Shown: positions 18,115-26,950 of the stretch, in pieces
Position numbering within the stretch: position 1 is the first letter of the stretch
How the letters are laid out: every line of letters starts with the position of its first letter
NCBI RefSeq assembly: GCF_023115355.1
Contig: NZ_CP096019.1
Coordinates: forward strand, 2,418,001 to 2,482,000
DNA from: Halocatena salina
Lineage (GTDB): Archaea; Halobacteriota; Halobacteria; Halobacteriales; Haloarculaceae
Direction: 5' to 3'
DNA length: 64,000 nucleotides
Program-made: the position numbers and the translations under genes
Notes under the pieces: model-generated
The model's input: only the letters and a program-made list of their open reading frames with translations
Database searches by the model: none
What the model was told of the DNA's origin: nothing

Positions 18115-18237
18115 TACAGTTTCACAAGTGCGACCAGTAACACACACATCGAAAACTCACGTCGATAGGGAGAGCGATAACACGGTCTCGTTCGTCGGTC
18201 GAGAGGAGATCGATCGCACAGCAGTGGAACCGAGAGG

Positions 18238-18723
18238 CTACTCGCGTGATTCGTTCAGGACTTCGGTGTCGTCGTGTAAGACGACGACCTGCTGTGGGGG
18301 TTCGTTTTCGAATTCGAAGACGGCGTCGTATTTGATGTCCGTTAGGCACATCGAACAAGGGCTGTCGCTCTCGCGTTTGTAGGACTGTATCGAAACGGTG
18401 AGCATCCCCGTCTCATTCACCACGCGTTTCAGCTTTGCCGTGTAACACGAATCCGACCCGGTGATAGTTCCAGAAACGCGGATGCGGGCTGTCTCGAACG
18501 ACGCGCTGCTCTCGTTTGTCCCCGCGCCACATTCGGTGGAGACCACATCGAACGAGCGGTTCGTGAGAGTCGGGCTGTCGGCGTCAGTTGCTGTGTCGGT
18601 ATCTCCCGTGTCAGATCCCGAATCGTTCTGCTCGGATCCCCTACTGCTCCGTCGAGTGATACAACCAGCCAGTCCGAACGTGGCGCTTCCACCGATGATT
18701 TTGAGAAGCGCGCGTCGGTTCAT
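18238..18723 (-). CDS. Secreted lipoprotein of unknown function
   Basis: This 161-residue protein has a Tat-like leader (MNRRALLKIIGG) and the lipobox FGLAGC, followed by a Ser/Asp/Thr-rich linker at residues 25-50, as in many haloarchaeal surface lipoproteins. The mature domain is small and beta-rich with four Cys (TECGAG, DSCYTA, SPCSMC) that may form two disulfides outside the cell. No enzyme motif is visible. It is flanked by dpsA and the biotin operon, with no obvious functional link. Confidence 0.72.
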   Translation of the reverse strand: MNRRALLKIIGGSATFGLAGCITRRSSRGSEQNDSGSDTGDTDTATDADSPTLTNRSFDVVSTECGAGTNESSASFETARIRVSGTITGSDSCYTAKLKRVVNETGMLTVSIQSYKRESDSPCSMCLTDIKYDAVFEFENEPPQQVVVLHDDTEVLNESRE

Positions 18724-18821
18724 GGTGTACTCTGTGTCACTGTTCTACAAAGGTGTTCGGAAATAACAGATGATTGTTTGATCTACTGTGGAATCGATCC
18801 GGCGGATCACGGACAACGCAG

Positions 18822-19496
18822 CTACGGGCCGAGCGCCCCACGAGCAGCGAGCGGATCGAGGTTCGGAAGCAACCGTTCGCTCGCCGTGTCGATGAGGTTG
18901 TCCCGTTCGACCGATGGCATCGTCAGCACGGGCGCGTCGATCATCGATTCCAGCGCCTCCGGATTCGATCGTTCCGCGATGGTGGTGCCCTCGTACTCGT
19001 TCAGCACGACCGCCAGCACCGGAACGTTGCGCTGTTGTAGCGCTTCGATCGTCAGCGCGGTGTGATTGAGTGTGCCAAGTCCCGAGCGCGCGACGAGTAC
19101 CGCAGAACAGTCGAGATCGGCGACGAGATCAACGACCTCCCGGTCGTCGGTGAGTGGTACACGCAATCCCCCGATCCCTTCGAGAACGCCGACAGCGACG
19201 TCCTCGAACGCGGCGACCGTCTCCTCACGAATCGATTGATAGGAGAGATCGGTGCCTTCGCGCTCGGCCGCCACGGCGGGAGCCAGTGGTTCCGTGAGAT
19301 ATCTGAGACAGACGGCGGCATCGGGATCGTCACAGACCGTGGCGATGACGTTCGCATCGTCGTCAGGGGGAAAGCCCGTTTGAGCAGGTTTTACAGCCCG
19401 AGCGTCGCATCCGTGCTCACGGAGTGCACCCACCAAGCCGGCAGTAACGATGGTCTTTCCGACGCCTGTACCGGTGCCGACGACGGCGATCCTCAT
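18822..19496 (-). CDS. bioD: Dethiobiotin synthetase
   Basis: This 224-residue enzyme is set from the ATG at 19496, where the start overlaps the bioF stop. The P-loop GTGTGVGKT is at residues 7-15, VKPAQTGF follows at about 35, and GIGGLRVPLTD marks the loop near residue 108. It carboxylates 7,8-diaminopelargonate to dethiobiotin using ATP and CO2. It is the last gene of bioB-bioU-bioF-bioD. A longer frame upstream overlaps bioF fully and is not the gene. Confidence 0.93.
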   Translation of the reverse strand: MRIAVVGTGTGVGKTIVTAGLVGALREHGCDARAVKPAQTGFPPDDDANVIATVCDDPDAAVCLRYLTEPLAPAVAAEREGTDLSYQSIREETVAAFEDVAVGVLEGIGGLRVPLTDDREVVDLVADLDCSAVLVARSGLGTLNHTALTIEALQQRNVPVLAVVLNEYEGTTIAERSNPEALESMIDAPVLTMPSVERDNLIDTASERLLPNLDPLAARGALGP

Positions 19497-20725
19497 CGTT
19501 TTTCCTCCGCTCGTTCGAACGCCGCTACGCACTGTTCGACATCGCGTTCGGTGTGGGTTGCCATCGGTGCCAATCGAATCCGGCTCGTCCCGTCGGGCAC
19601 CGTGGGCGGACGGATGGCAGGCGCGATGATGCCCGCTTCTTCGAGGTGGGTGGCGAGTTCCATCGCCTCGGTCCGGTTCCCGATCAACACTGGGACGATG
19701 TGTGTTGTTCCTAACACATCGAAGCCGAGCGATTCCAATCCGGTACGGAGCCGTTCGACGTTGTCCCACAGCTGTGTGCGCCGGGAACCGTTTCTGGCGA
19801 TCGAAAGCGCCGTTCGTGCCGCGGCCGCGGCGGGCGGTGACAGGCCGGTCGAAAAGACGAACGAACGCGCGGTGTTCGAGAGGTGTTCGATCACCGGCCC
19901 GCTGGCAGCGACGAACCCACCCTGTGCAGCCAGCGCTTTCGAGAGTGTTCCGAGCTGAACGTGCACCCTGCCGGTGAGTCCCTCGCGTTGGACGATCCCG
20001 CCACCATCTTCGAACACGCCGGTCGCGTGGGCTTCGTCGACCATCACCCACGCGCCGTACCGTTCTGCAACGTTACACACTGCTCCCAGTGGAGCGACGT
20101 CGCCGTCCATGCTGAACACCGAATCGGTGACGACGAGCCACGATTCATCACTATCAGGGGCACGATCGGCCATCGCGTCAGCCAGCGCGGTGGCGTCACA
20201 GTGGTCGTAGACGACGATCTCCGCGTCGGATAAGCGACAGCCATCGACGATGCTCGCGTGGTTGTACGCGTCCGAAAACACCACGTCCGGATCGAGCGCC
20301 GTGATAGTGCCGACGTTCGCCGCATACCCCGAGGAGAAGACAAGCGCCCGTTCGGTCCCTTTCGATTCGGCCAGATCCCGTTCGAGCGCGCGGTGGACGG
20401 GCGTATCGCCGGTGACAAGCCGGCTTGCTCCCGCTCCCGTTCCGATCGAATCGGCGACGGAGCTGGCGGCGCGTTGGACGCGTTCGTCGGTGGCTAGTCC
20501 GAGATAGTTGTTCGACGCAAACACCATCATCTCCGTCCGTTTTCCGAACACCGGTTGATCGGCACCGGGATCCTCGGCGTATCGACTTCGTTCACTCACC
20601 GATTCGACCGGGGTGAGATCTCGTCGAAGTCCCCGCTCCTTGCGGCCGTCTATCCGTGCTTCGAGATCGAACCCCCGGTCGGTGCGATCGGCGAGACGAG
20701 AGCGTTTCTCCCGGTTGTTGGTCAT
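19493..20725 (-). CDS. bioF: 8-amino-7-oxononanoate synthase
   Basis: This 410-residue alpha-oxoamine synthase depends on PLP. The PLP-binding lysine is Lys263 in LGTLSKALAAQGG, and Asp230 of VDEAHATG pairs with the cofactor nitrogen. ASNNYLGLA and GTGAGASRLVTG mark the N-terminal substrate region. It condenses pimeloyl thioester with alanine to 8-amino-7-oxononanoate. The closest alternative, glycine C-acetyltransferase (Kbl), is made unlikely by the biotin operon context. It follows bioU by 14 bp. Confidence 0.92.
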   Translation of the reverse strand: MTNNREKRSRLADRTDRGFDLEARIDGRKERGLRRDLTPVESVSERSRYAEDPGADQPVFGKRTEMMVFASNNYLGLATDERVQRAASSVADSIGTGAGASRLVTGDTPVHRALERDLAESKGTERALVFSSGYAANVGTITALDPDVVFSDAYNHASIVDGCRLSDAEIVVYDHCDATALADAMADRAPDSDESWLVVTDSVFSMDGDVAPLGAVCNVAERYGAWVMVDEAHATGVFEDGGGIVQREGLTGRVHVQLGTLSKALAAQGGFVAASGPVIEHLSNTARSFVFSTGLSPPAAAAARTALSIARNGSRRTQLWDNVERLRTGLESLGFDVLGTTHIVPVLIGNRTEAMELATHLEEAGIIAPAIRPPTVPDGTSRIRLAPMATHTERDVEQCVAAFERAEEKR

Positions 20726-20739
20726 GGATTGGCCATCAG

Positions 20740-21798
20740 TTAGAATCCCGGCAGTAGCTCTGCCGGACCGAACACGCCGTAGACGCCGTTTCGGTTCATC
20801 CGAACGCCCGTTTTCAGGTAGCCGATTGCCGGCCCGTTCACGTTCGCTTCCATGCTTGTCGCATCACCGAGTTGGAACGTGTTGGTCGCGCGCTCGCCGT
20901 CAAACGTCGTTCCAGTCACTTTCACGGTCGTTGTCGTGGGCTTTGCATCGTTGCGAACGTCGAGGACCCCGCCGACAGAAACGTCATCCGAATCGCAGAT
21001 CCCCGCCCGTTCGAGCAACACGTCGTCAGCGTGTTCCATGTCGGTGAACTCAAGCATCCCGTCGTGGTCGTCGATCACCGCCTCGATCTCCTCGTCGGTC
21101 ATCTCTCTAGCGGTTTCGATGTCGTACTCATCGAGGTGGGCGATGTCCTCCCTGACCGTCCCCCGGTTGTCCTCGTAGCCGGATTTGAGTCCCACGCCCC
21201 ACCGGATGTCGACTGACTCCACGTCAACGAACGACTGGGCAGCGAGCGCTGCTCCACCGGTGAGAAATCCGGGCGTCGCGCCCGCACCACAGACGAACGT
21301 AATCCCCGAATCGACTAATCGATCCTCCCGTTCGTCGAGCATCCCGATCACGCGCGACCGTTTTAGCACGTCGATCAACACACCGTCATACCCAGCGTCG
21401 ACGAACTGATCGGTGACACGCGGAATGAAATCGTGTTCGAGGTTCGGCAACGCCATGAGCACCGCGTCGATGAGTTCACTTTCTGCGATCACGTCGTCGA
21501 TCGGTGTTGTCGTGTGGTCTCCTTGGATCGAGGCAGCGACGCCCTCGCCTTCCCCGCTCCGTTTGATCGCAATCCCACCGTCGGTTGCCGGATCGTCTGG
21601 CTGCTCGTTCCTGCTAGCGATGTTGCCCTCCGTCGCGTCGAGAAGCTCCGTCACGTCCAGACCTTCGTGATCGACCGCGATCCCGTGACGATCACACGCC
21701 GCAACCGGCGTGAGCCATTCTTTATGAGTCGACAGTTCGAGCGCCCGTCGTCCGATACCACCCGTTCCGAGTACCGCAACTGTAATGTCGTCCATCAT
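20740..21798 (-). CDS. bioU: BioU-like 7,8-diaminopelargonate synthase (saccharopine dehydrogenase-like fold)
   Basis: This 352-residue oxidoreductase has an N-terminal Rossmann motif (VLGTGGIGRRAL) and a C-terminal domain of the saccharopine-dehydrogenase type. It is usually annotated only as an oxidoreductase. Its place between bioB and bioF, in an operon with bioD but without bioA, fits BioU, the NAD(P)H-dependent enzyme first described in cyanobacteria that makes diaminopelargonate with its own lysine as amino donor. Lys146 in DVLKRS is a candidate reactive lysine; I cannot align it to the cyanobacterial residue here. Haloarchaeal homologues may instead use a free amino donor. Confidence 0.75.
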   Translation of the reverse strand: MMDDITVAVLGTGGIGRRALELSTHKEWLTPVAACDRHGIAVDHEGLDVTELLDATEGNIASRNEQPDDPATDGGIAIKRSGEGEGVAASIQGDHTTTPIDDVIAESELIDAVLMALPNLEHDFIPRVTDQFVDAGYDGVLIDVLKRSRVIGMLDEREDRLVDSGITFVCGAGATPGFLTGGAALAAQSFVDVESVDIRWGVGLKSGYEDNRGTVREDIAHLDEYDIETAREMTDEEIEAVIDDHDGMLEFTDMEHADDVLLERAGICDSDDVSVGGVLDVRNDAKPTTTTVKVTGTTFDGERATNTFQLGDATSMEANVNGPAIGYLKTGVRMNRNGVYGVFGPAELLPGF

Positions 21799-21823
21799 GA
21801 TTGTAACGTCGTGTTTTCTCGTG

Positions 21824-22933
21824 TCAGTCGTCCTGTTGTGCGGTGCTGGTCGCCGTCCCGGCGGCGGTCTCGATGCGTGGAGAGCTGTCGCTCTGGTCTT
21901 TCACCGCTGCCGGGTCGAAGTCGTTGACAGATCGGTTGGGTTCTAACCCTGCCCGCTCGATGATCCGGATGTCCTCGCCCGGAGATTGACCCTCTGTCGT
22001 GAGATAATCCCCCGAGAGAACCCCGTCCGCGCCCGCCTCGAACGGAAGGTGTTGCTCGTCCGGGGCGAGGTTCACCTCTCGACCACCGGTGAGTCGCACC
22101 CGAGCGTGGGGATGGAGGAACCGATACACTGCGATCGTTTTGATCAGCTCGGTCGTCGAGATCAGTGCGGACTCACGCTCACCGAGCGGTGTTCCGGCTA
22201 CTGGATTGAGAACGTTCACCGGGAGTGACGACACTCCAACGTCCTGTAGTGCGATGGCGGCCTCAACCCGATCGGTCGGCGTTTCGCCCATCCCCAGAAT
22301 GACCCCGGCACACAGGTCCATTCCCGCCTCCTTTGCGACTCGGAGCGTCTTTACCCGATCCTCGAAGGTGTGGGTAGTGATGATCTCCGGGAAATATCGT
22401 GGAGAGGTCTCGATGTTGTGGTTGTAATGGTTGAGCCCCTCCTCGGCAAGGATGTCGGCTTCTTCACGAGTGAGGATGCCGAGGCTCGCATCGACTTCGA
22501 CGCTCGTTTCCTCACGAACCAACCGGATCGACCGGATGACCTGCTCCCACTCCTCGGGCCGGCGTTCCTTGCTCACACCTTTTTCCGCGACGACGATACC
22601 GAACCGCTGTGCACCGTCTCGTTCGGCGCGTTTGGCCGCCGAGAGGATCTCTTCGGGATCGAGAAATCCATACGTGTCGATTCCGGTGTCGAAGTGCACT
22701 GATTGGGCACAGAATCCACAGTCCTCCGCACAGTTCCCTGCTTTGGCGTTCACGATGCTACACGCATCGACAGTTCCGTCACTGAACCGCGACCGAACGA
22801 GATCAGCCCCCGCTGCCAGCACCCCGACTGGCTGGGCGAGCAACGCGAGTCCGTCCGTCCGGTCGAGGCTCTCACCATCGAGTACGCGCGCCACAGCGCC
22901 GTCGACTGTCTGGTTACCAGTCTCGTTAACCAC
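21824..22933 (-). CDS. bioB: Biotin synthase (radical SAM)
   Basis: The radical-SAM cluster motif is Cys68-x3-Cys72-x2-Cys75 in NCAEDCGFCAQS. Typical BioB blocks follow: YNHNIETSPRYFPEI and RLTGGREV, the Arg of which helps bind the [2Fe-2S] cluster. It inserts sulfur into dethiobiotin. I start it at GTG 22933, about 26 nt after the TATA centre, which fits a leaderless message. The open frame extends upstream to 22975 through the TATA box and operator, so that longer start is unlikely. The C-terminal 40 residues are a variable tail. Confidence 0.92.
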   Translation of the reverse strand: MVNETGNQTVDGAVARVLDGESLDRTDGLALLAQPVGVLAAGADLVRSRFSDGTVDACSIVNAKAGNCAEDCGFCAQSVHFDTGIDTYGFLDPEEILSAAKRAERDGAQRFGIVVAEKGVSKERRPEEWEQVIRSIRLVREETSVEVDASLGILTREEADILAEEGLNHYNHNIETSPRYFPEIITTHTFEDRVKTLRVAKEAGMDLCAGVILGMGETPTDRVEAAIALQDVGVSSLPVNVLNPVAGTPLGERESALISTTELIKTIAVYRFLHPHARVRLTGGREVNLAPDEQHLPFEAGADGVLSGDYLTTEGQSPGEDIRIIERAGLEPNRSVNDFDPAAVKDQSDSSPRIETAAGTATSTAQQDD

Positions 22934-22963
22934 ATAGACACAACTGGTTAACAGATTATAAAC
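22925..22963 (-). promoter_or_regulatory. Biotin operator and TATA box of the bio operon
   Basis: A perfect inverted repeat, GTTAACC (22925-22931) and GGTTAAC (22946-22952), has a 14-bp spacer. This matches the layout of BirA operators, whose bacterial form is TTGTAAACC with about 15 bp to GGTTTACAA. On the minus strand a TATA-like TTTATAATC (22955-22963) precedes it. The operator covers the expected transcription start and the GTG start of bioB, so a bound repressor would block initiation. A BirA with a DNA-binding domain should exist elsewhere in the genome. Confidence 0.7.
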
Positions 22964-23037
22964 GTTTGTGATCATGGGACAGAAATAGTGTAGAAAAACA
23001 CATTACTATCATATATTAATAAATTATTAAAATATAA

Positions 23038-23605
23038 GTTAAGGCACATTTCGTATTGAGCCACTGGAACGACAGTAACGGCGACAACGAGTACCGAACA
23101 GTTCATCGTTATCCGGAACTGTTCCGCGCGGTGTGAGGTGATTCATCGGCTTGCTCCGATCGATGCGGTGCCGGTGCGCCGTGCGGTGGGTACCACGGAA
23201 CGCCCGTCGCAGAAATCATCCCGGCCAACGACCGGAACGAGACCGTCGTCATTGGAACCGCTCCGGCTACAGAGGTCGTCGACTGTCGGGGGTTTTCGCC
23301 GAACGATACTGTCTCGTTCGGGACGGGGGTCGGGACAATGGTGTACAGCACCGAGATACGCTGTGACGCGGCGAATCTGAGCTTGGGTGTAGATCCGATT
23401 CCGCGAAACGATCGCCGTCTATTACACCAACTACAGAACGTGCCCACTCGTGGCGAACGAGCATCCCCACGACGATCCGAACCGGATCAGATCGAGGCTC
23501 AAAGGCGCTGCAGCGGTCCCCAAGGAGTTCGACAAAACACACTGCAGTGCTGGCTTCCTCAACCTACTAAATGCATTGATTAAGTGGTCATTTGCTAATT
23601 ACTAG
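23038..23605 (+). pseudogene. Decayed coding sequence, family not recognised
   Basis: One frame reads like protein from 23038 to about 23398 (for example VAEIIPANDRNETVVIG and MVYSTEIRCDAANLSLG) but is broken by TGA at 23134-23136. A +1 shift near 23390-23399 is needed to continue with FRETIAVYYTNYRTC up to the TAG at 23603-23605. No start codon is seen, and AT-rich DNA lies upstream (22976-23040). The pieces together suggest a gene that has lost its start, gained a stop and shifted frame. I do not recognise the protein. The 700-bp gap holds nothing else I can support. Confidence 0.4.
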
Positions 23606-23677
23606 TAGTACATATTCGTAGAATTATTTTATATCGTGTATAAACTTAGCCGGTACAGCTATATTGGAGAGTGTGCT

Positions 23678-24007
23678 ATGTTGTCTCAGATGGGGATTAT
23701 TAGCACGCCCTTACTGGAAGAAGCACGGTCGATTTTCAGTGATCTGGGGTACACCGTGTCCACCGCTGGGACCGAACTCCGGGCTGAGCGGAAATGGCGT
23801 GTCGTGTACGTTACGACGTCCGATCCCGATGATACCCCTAACCGGGGTGACCTTCGGTGTTTCGTGGCCCCCGAAGATCGGGCGGCGTCATTGTGTGAGG
23901 AGTTGCTCGCCCGTGCCCCCGATTATGAGTGGGCGGTGATGGAACTCGCTGACTCCGGAGGTTATCGGATCCATCACCCGAGAACGAGCGAAGGAATTTC
24001 AGCCTGA
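23678..24007 (+). CDS. Small haloarchaeal protein, DUF7116-like
   Basis: About 109 residues from ATG 23678, preceded by a GGAG ribosome-binding-like site at 23665-23668; a longer frame from 23636 is less likely. The compact alpha/beta sequence, LVEEARSIFSDLGYTV-like and then ERKWRVVYVTTSDPDD, LRCFVAPED and DYEWAVMEL, matches a conserved haloarchaeal family I recall as DUF7116. No catalytic motif is visible. Function unknown. Confidence 0.65.
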   Translation: MLSQMGIISTPLLEEARSIFSDLGYTVSTAGTELRAERKWRVVYVTTSDPDDTPNRGDLRCFVAPEDRAASLCEELLARAPDYEWAVMELADSGGYRIHHPRTSEGISA

Positions 24008-24099
24008 CAGCTCGTTCGTGGCCACCACGGTCGCTCAACGACCGTTTTTTACCAGATGATGAAGCGTACACATTTATCGATGGCGATGGTAATCAGAGT

Positions 24100-24684
24100 A
24101 TGAATACTCCTGTTCTGGATCGGATTCTTCAACATAAGCACATCAACGCGGTACTCGCGTGGTTGTTGGTCGGATTCGTCGGTGGTGTTGCCGTCGTAAA
24201 CATCGGACGGGATCCCTTGTGGGCGGGGTTTGCGGCGATCGTCGCCGTGCTCAGCGTGATCCCGGCCGTTCGGCGCCGTTCGGTGTGGACGATGCTTCCG
24301 TGGGAGGTGCTCGTGCTCGCATCGCTTCCCTTGTTGGCACGAACGTTCGGGATCCCCGGAACCGGTCGTGTCGCGACGTATCTCTCGGTTGCGACGGTTG
24401 CCCTGATCATCGCGGTCGAACTCGATGCGTTTACGTCCGTGTCGATGACCGATACGTTTGCCATCCTCTTTGTCGTCATCGCTACGATGGCTGCGTCGGG
24501 TGCTTGGGCAGTCGTTCGGTGGGGTGGCGACGTGTACATGGGGATTACGTTCCCGCTCACCGAACGGGAGTTGATGATCGAGTTCGTCGCCTCCACGGTC
24601 GCAGGAGTGTTCGCTGGCGTCGTTTTCGATCTCTACTTTCGCCGGCTCCGCCAGACGGAGGGTTCGTGGGTGAGTGAAGCATGA
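24100..24684 (+). CDS. Six-helix membrane protein, unknown function
   Basis: This 194-residue protein has about six transmembrane helices with short loops, and no charged active-site cluster. A TATA-like catttatcg at about 24071-24079 lies 25 nt before the ATG, suggesting a leaderless start. Its stop overlaps the next gene (ATGA at 24681-24684), another membrane protein, so the two likely act together. I do not recognise the family with certainty. Confidence 0.68.
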   Translation: MNTPVLDRILQHKHINAVLAWLLVGFVGGVAVVNIGRDPLWAGFAAIVAVLSVIPAVRRRSVWTMLPWEVLVLASLPLLARTFGIPGTGRVATYLSVATVALIIAVELDAFTSVSMTDTFAILFVVIATMAASGAWAVVRWGGDVYMGITFPLTERELMIEFVASTVAGVFAGVVFDLYFRRLRQTEGSWVSEA

Positions 24685-25337
24685 ACCGGCCCACGCTCCA
24701 CCTCGGGGACCGACTCGAACGGCGACTCGTCTGGGTCATGCAGGTCGGTCTCGTCGGGATGTTCTTCATCGGTCTCGACCGCCGAAACACCGGCATCATC
24801 GTCAACAGCCTCATCGGGCTGGCCGTTGCCCAACTCCCACCGCTCATGGAGCGCGATTACGACATCCCAATGGACCCTACGCTCACGTTGTGGATCACTG
24901 TCGCGGTGTTCTTTCATGCGCTCGGAACGGTCGGGATTCCGGGCGCTGATCTCTCGTTTTACCGATCGGTGTGGTGGTGGGATCATCTCACACACGCACT
25001 TTCGGCGTCGGTCGTCGCCGCCGCCGGGTACGCGACCGTTCGAGCGATCGATCTCCACACCGACAAGATTCATCTCCCGTCCAAATTCATGTTCGTGTTC
25101 TTGCTTCTGTTCGTACTCGCGTTCGGCGTGCTGTGGGAAGTTCTCGAATTCGTAGTCAGCGAAGCGGCTCGTGTCGTCGGTGGAGAGCCAATCCTCACGC
25201 AGTACGGCCTCGAGGATACGATGCTCGATCTCGTGTTCAACGCCGTCGGTGCGATCGTGGTCGCCCTCTGGGGGACGGCGTATCTCAGCGGCGTCGTCGG
25301 TGCCCTCGCCGAACAGTTCGATGACCGGAGTGGATGA
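24681..25337 (+). CDS. Membrane protein, DUF2238/YjdF-like
   Basis: This 218-residue protein has about six helices. The central WWWDHLTHALSAS, followed by LWEVLEF and DLVFNAVGAIV, carries the His/Asp/Glu placement of the YjdF (DUF2238) membrane family. The paired Asp and His within helices suggest an intramembrane polar or metal site; this is inference. It is coupled to the preceding membrane protein gene and converges on leuB with a 6-bp gap. Confidence 0.65.
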   Translation: MNRPTLHLGDRLERRLVWVMQVGLVGMFFIGLDRRNTGIIVNSLIGLAVAQLPPLMERDYDIPMDPTLTLWITVAVFFHALGTVGIPGADLSFYRSVWWWDHLTHALSASVVAAAGYATVRAIDLHTDKIHLPSKFMFVFLLLFVLAFGVLWEVLEFVVSEAARVVGGEPILTQYGLEDTMLDLVFNAVGAIVVALWGTAYLSGVVGALAEQFDDRSG

Positions 25338-25343
25338 GGGGGC

Positions 25344-26321
25344 TTAGAGCCGCTCGATAATCGCACTCGCCACGTCTTCGGTGGAAGCGCTCCCGCCGAG
25401 ATCGGGGGTGTGAGGTCCCTGTTCGAGCGTTTTCTCGACAGCCGTTCTGACCTGTGCCCCGGCGTCGTCGTAGCCGAGGTGTTCGAGCATCATCGCCGTG
25501 CTGAGAACGGTCGCGGTCGGATTTGCGATCCCCTCGCCAGCGATGTCGGGCGCGCTGCCGTGTACCGGCTCGAACAGCGCGTTTTCCGCACCAATGTTTG
25601 CGCTCGGAAGCAGTCCCAGCCCCCCAACGAGTCCGGCGGCGAGATCCGACAGCATGTCACCTGCGAGGTTCGGACAGACGACCACGCCGTATTCTTCTGG
25701 GTGCATGATGAGCTGCATGGCGAGCGCGTCCATCAGCGCCGTCTCATACTCGGCGCCGCGTTTCTCTGCGACGTCGGCGACGCTCTCGACGAACTGCCCG
25801 TCAGTGGCGCGCATGACGTTTGCCTTGTGAGCGACCGTCACCGGATCGTCGCGTTCTACGGCGTAGTCGAAGCCAAAGCGAGCGATCCGTCGGGAAGCGT
25901 CATCGGTCACGACGCGGGTGAGCGTCGTGATGCCCGGCGCGATCTCGCTTTCGATTCCGGAGTAGACGCCTTCAGTGTTTTCGCGGATGAACACGAGATC
26001 GGTCTCGGGTTTCACGGCGTCGACACCGGGATACGCTCGGGCTGGTCGGACGTTAGCGAACGAGTCGACCGCTGCTCGGAGCGGCAAAATAACGTCTGCG
26101 GCCGTCTCGCCGGCCGCGCCGAACAACGTCGCGTCGCTATCTTCGACTAACTCGACCGTACGGTCGGGAAGCGCCTCGCCCGTGTCCGAAAGCGTGTCGT
26201 CACCGGCCTCACCCATCACGAACGACAGCCCGAGATCGAGCGCGTCGAGCACACGCACCGCTGCCGGAACCACCTCCCGTCCGATCCCGTCGCCTGGAAT
26301 CACCGCGATCGTTTCGCTCAT
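25344..26321 (-). CDS. leuB: 3-isopropylmalate dehydrogenase
   Basis: This 325-residue beta-decarboxylating dehydrogenase is started at the ATG at 26321 ([12 protein letters not shown]), which overlaps the leuD stop. [10 protein letters not shown] is the N-terminal nucleotide motif. ENTEGVYSG and the lysine in [12 protein letters not shown] belong to the active site, and [22 protein letters not shown] binds metal and NAD. It oxidises 3-isopropylmalate in leucine synthesis. Isocitrate dehydrogenase is the alternative within the superfamily, but the leuC-leuD context decides for LeuB. Confidence 0.93.
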   Translation of the reverse strand: MSETIAVIPGDGIGREVVPAAVRVLDALDLGLSFVMGEAGDDTLSDTGEALPDRTVELVEDSDATLFGAAGETAADVILPLRAAVDSFANVRPARAYPGVDAVKPETDLVFIRENTEGVYSGIESEIAPGITTLTRVVTDDASRRIARFGFDYAVERDDPVTVAHKANVMRATDGQFVESVADVAEKRGAEYETALMDALAMQLIMHPEEYGVVVCPNLAGDMLSDLAAGLVGGLGLLPSANIGAENALFEPVHGSAPDIAGEGIANPTATVLSTAMMLEHLGYDDAGAQVRTAVEKTLEQGPHTPDLGGSASTEDVASAIIERL

Positions 26322-26950
26322 TGGACGTATGGAAGGTCGGCCGCCGTCGTTTCGATTGCCTGTGCGTTCGATTTCATCAGTGCTGTCGTGTCCCATATCC
26401 CCTCGACCAAGGCGGTCCGCTGGGCCGGGTCGACTGCTACGTCAAGGGTCGTGGACTGCTCGTCCGTCTCATAAGAGACTGTCTCCGTTTCGACATTCAC
26501 GGTCAGCTCGGTGTCCGGGTGGTTCTCGACGGTCGTCTGTAGCTCACTGATCGTCTCCTCGTCGGCGGTGACGGTCGGAATACCCAACGCGAGGCAGTTC
26601 CCCGCGAAGATCTCCGCGAAGCTTTCGCCGACGATGGCGTCGATCCCCCACCGCATGAGCGCTTGGGGTGCGTGCTCGCGAGAGGAGCCACAGCCAAAGT
26701 TCGCGTTGACGGCCAACACGGACGCGTCCTGAAATCGCCGTTCGTTGAACGGGTGGTCTTTCTGGTTGTCCGCGTCGTCGAACCGCTGATCGAAAAACGC
26801 GAACTCCCCTAGTCCGTCGAAGGTGACGACCTTCATGAACCGCGCGGGGATGATCTGATCGGTGTCGATGTCGTTGCCCCGGATCGGAACACCGGTTCCG
26901 GAAACGCTGTCGACCGATGGAACCGAATCCGCGTCGGAAGACCCACTCAT
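26318..26950 (-). CDS. leuD: 3-isopropylmalate dehydratase small subunit
   Basis: 210 residues from the ATG at 26950, overlapping the leuC stop. The swivel-domain motif [16 protein letters not shown] lies near residue 24, and [15 protein letters not shown] binds substrate. Together with LeuC it isomerises 2- to 3-isopropylmalate. An upstream frame extension runs through leuC in another phase and is not real. It is coupled on both sides by ATGA overlaps within leuC-leuD-leuB. Confidence 0.94.
   Translation of the reverse strand: MSGSSDADSVPSVDSVSGTGVPIRGNDIDTDQIIPARFMKVVTFDGLGEFAFFDQRFDDADNQKDHPFNERRFQDASVLAVNANFGCGSSREHAPQALMRWGIDAIVGESFAEIFAGNCLALGIPTVTADEETISELQTTVENHPDTELTVNVETETVSYETDEQSTTLDVAVDPAQRTALVEGIWDTTALMKSNAQAIETTAADLPYVQ

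Noticed and set aside
19497-20051. N-terminal extension of bioD
   Set aside because: The extension is the antisense-phase reading of bioF; the true start overlaps the bioF stop.
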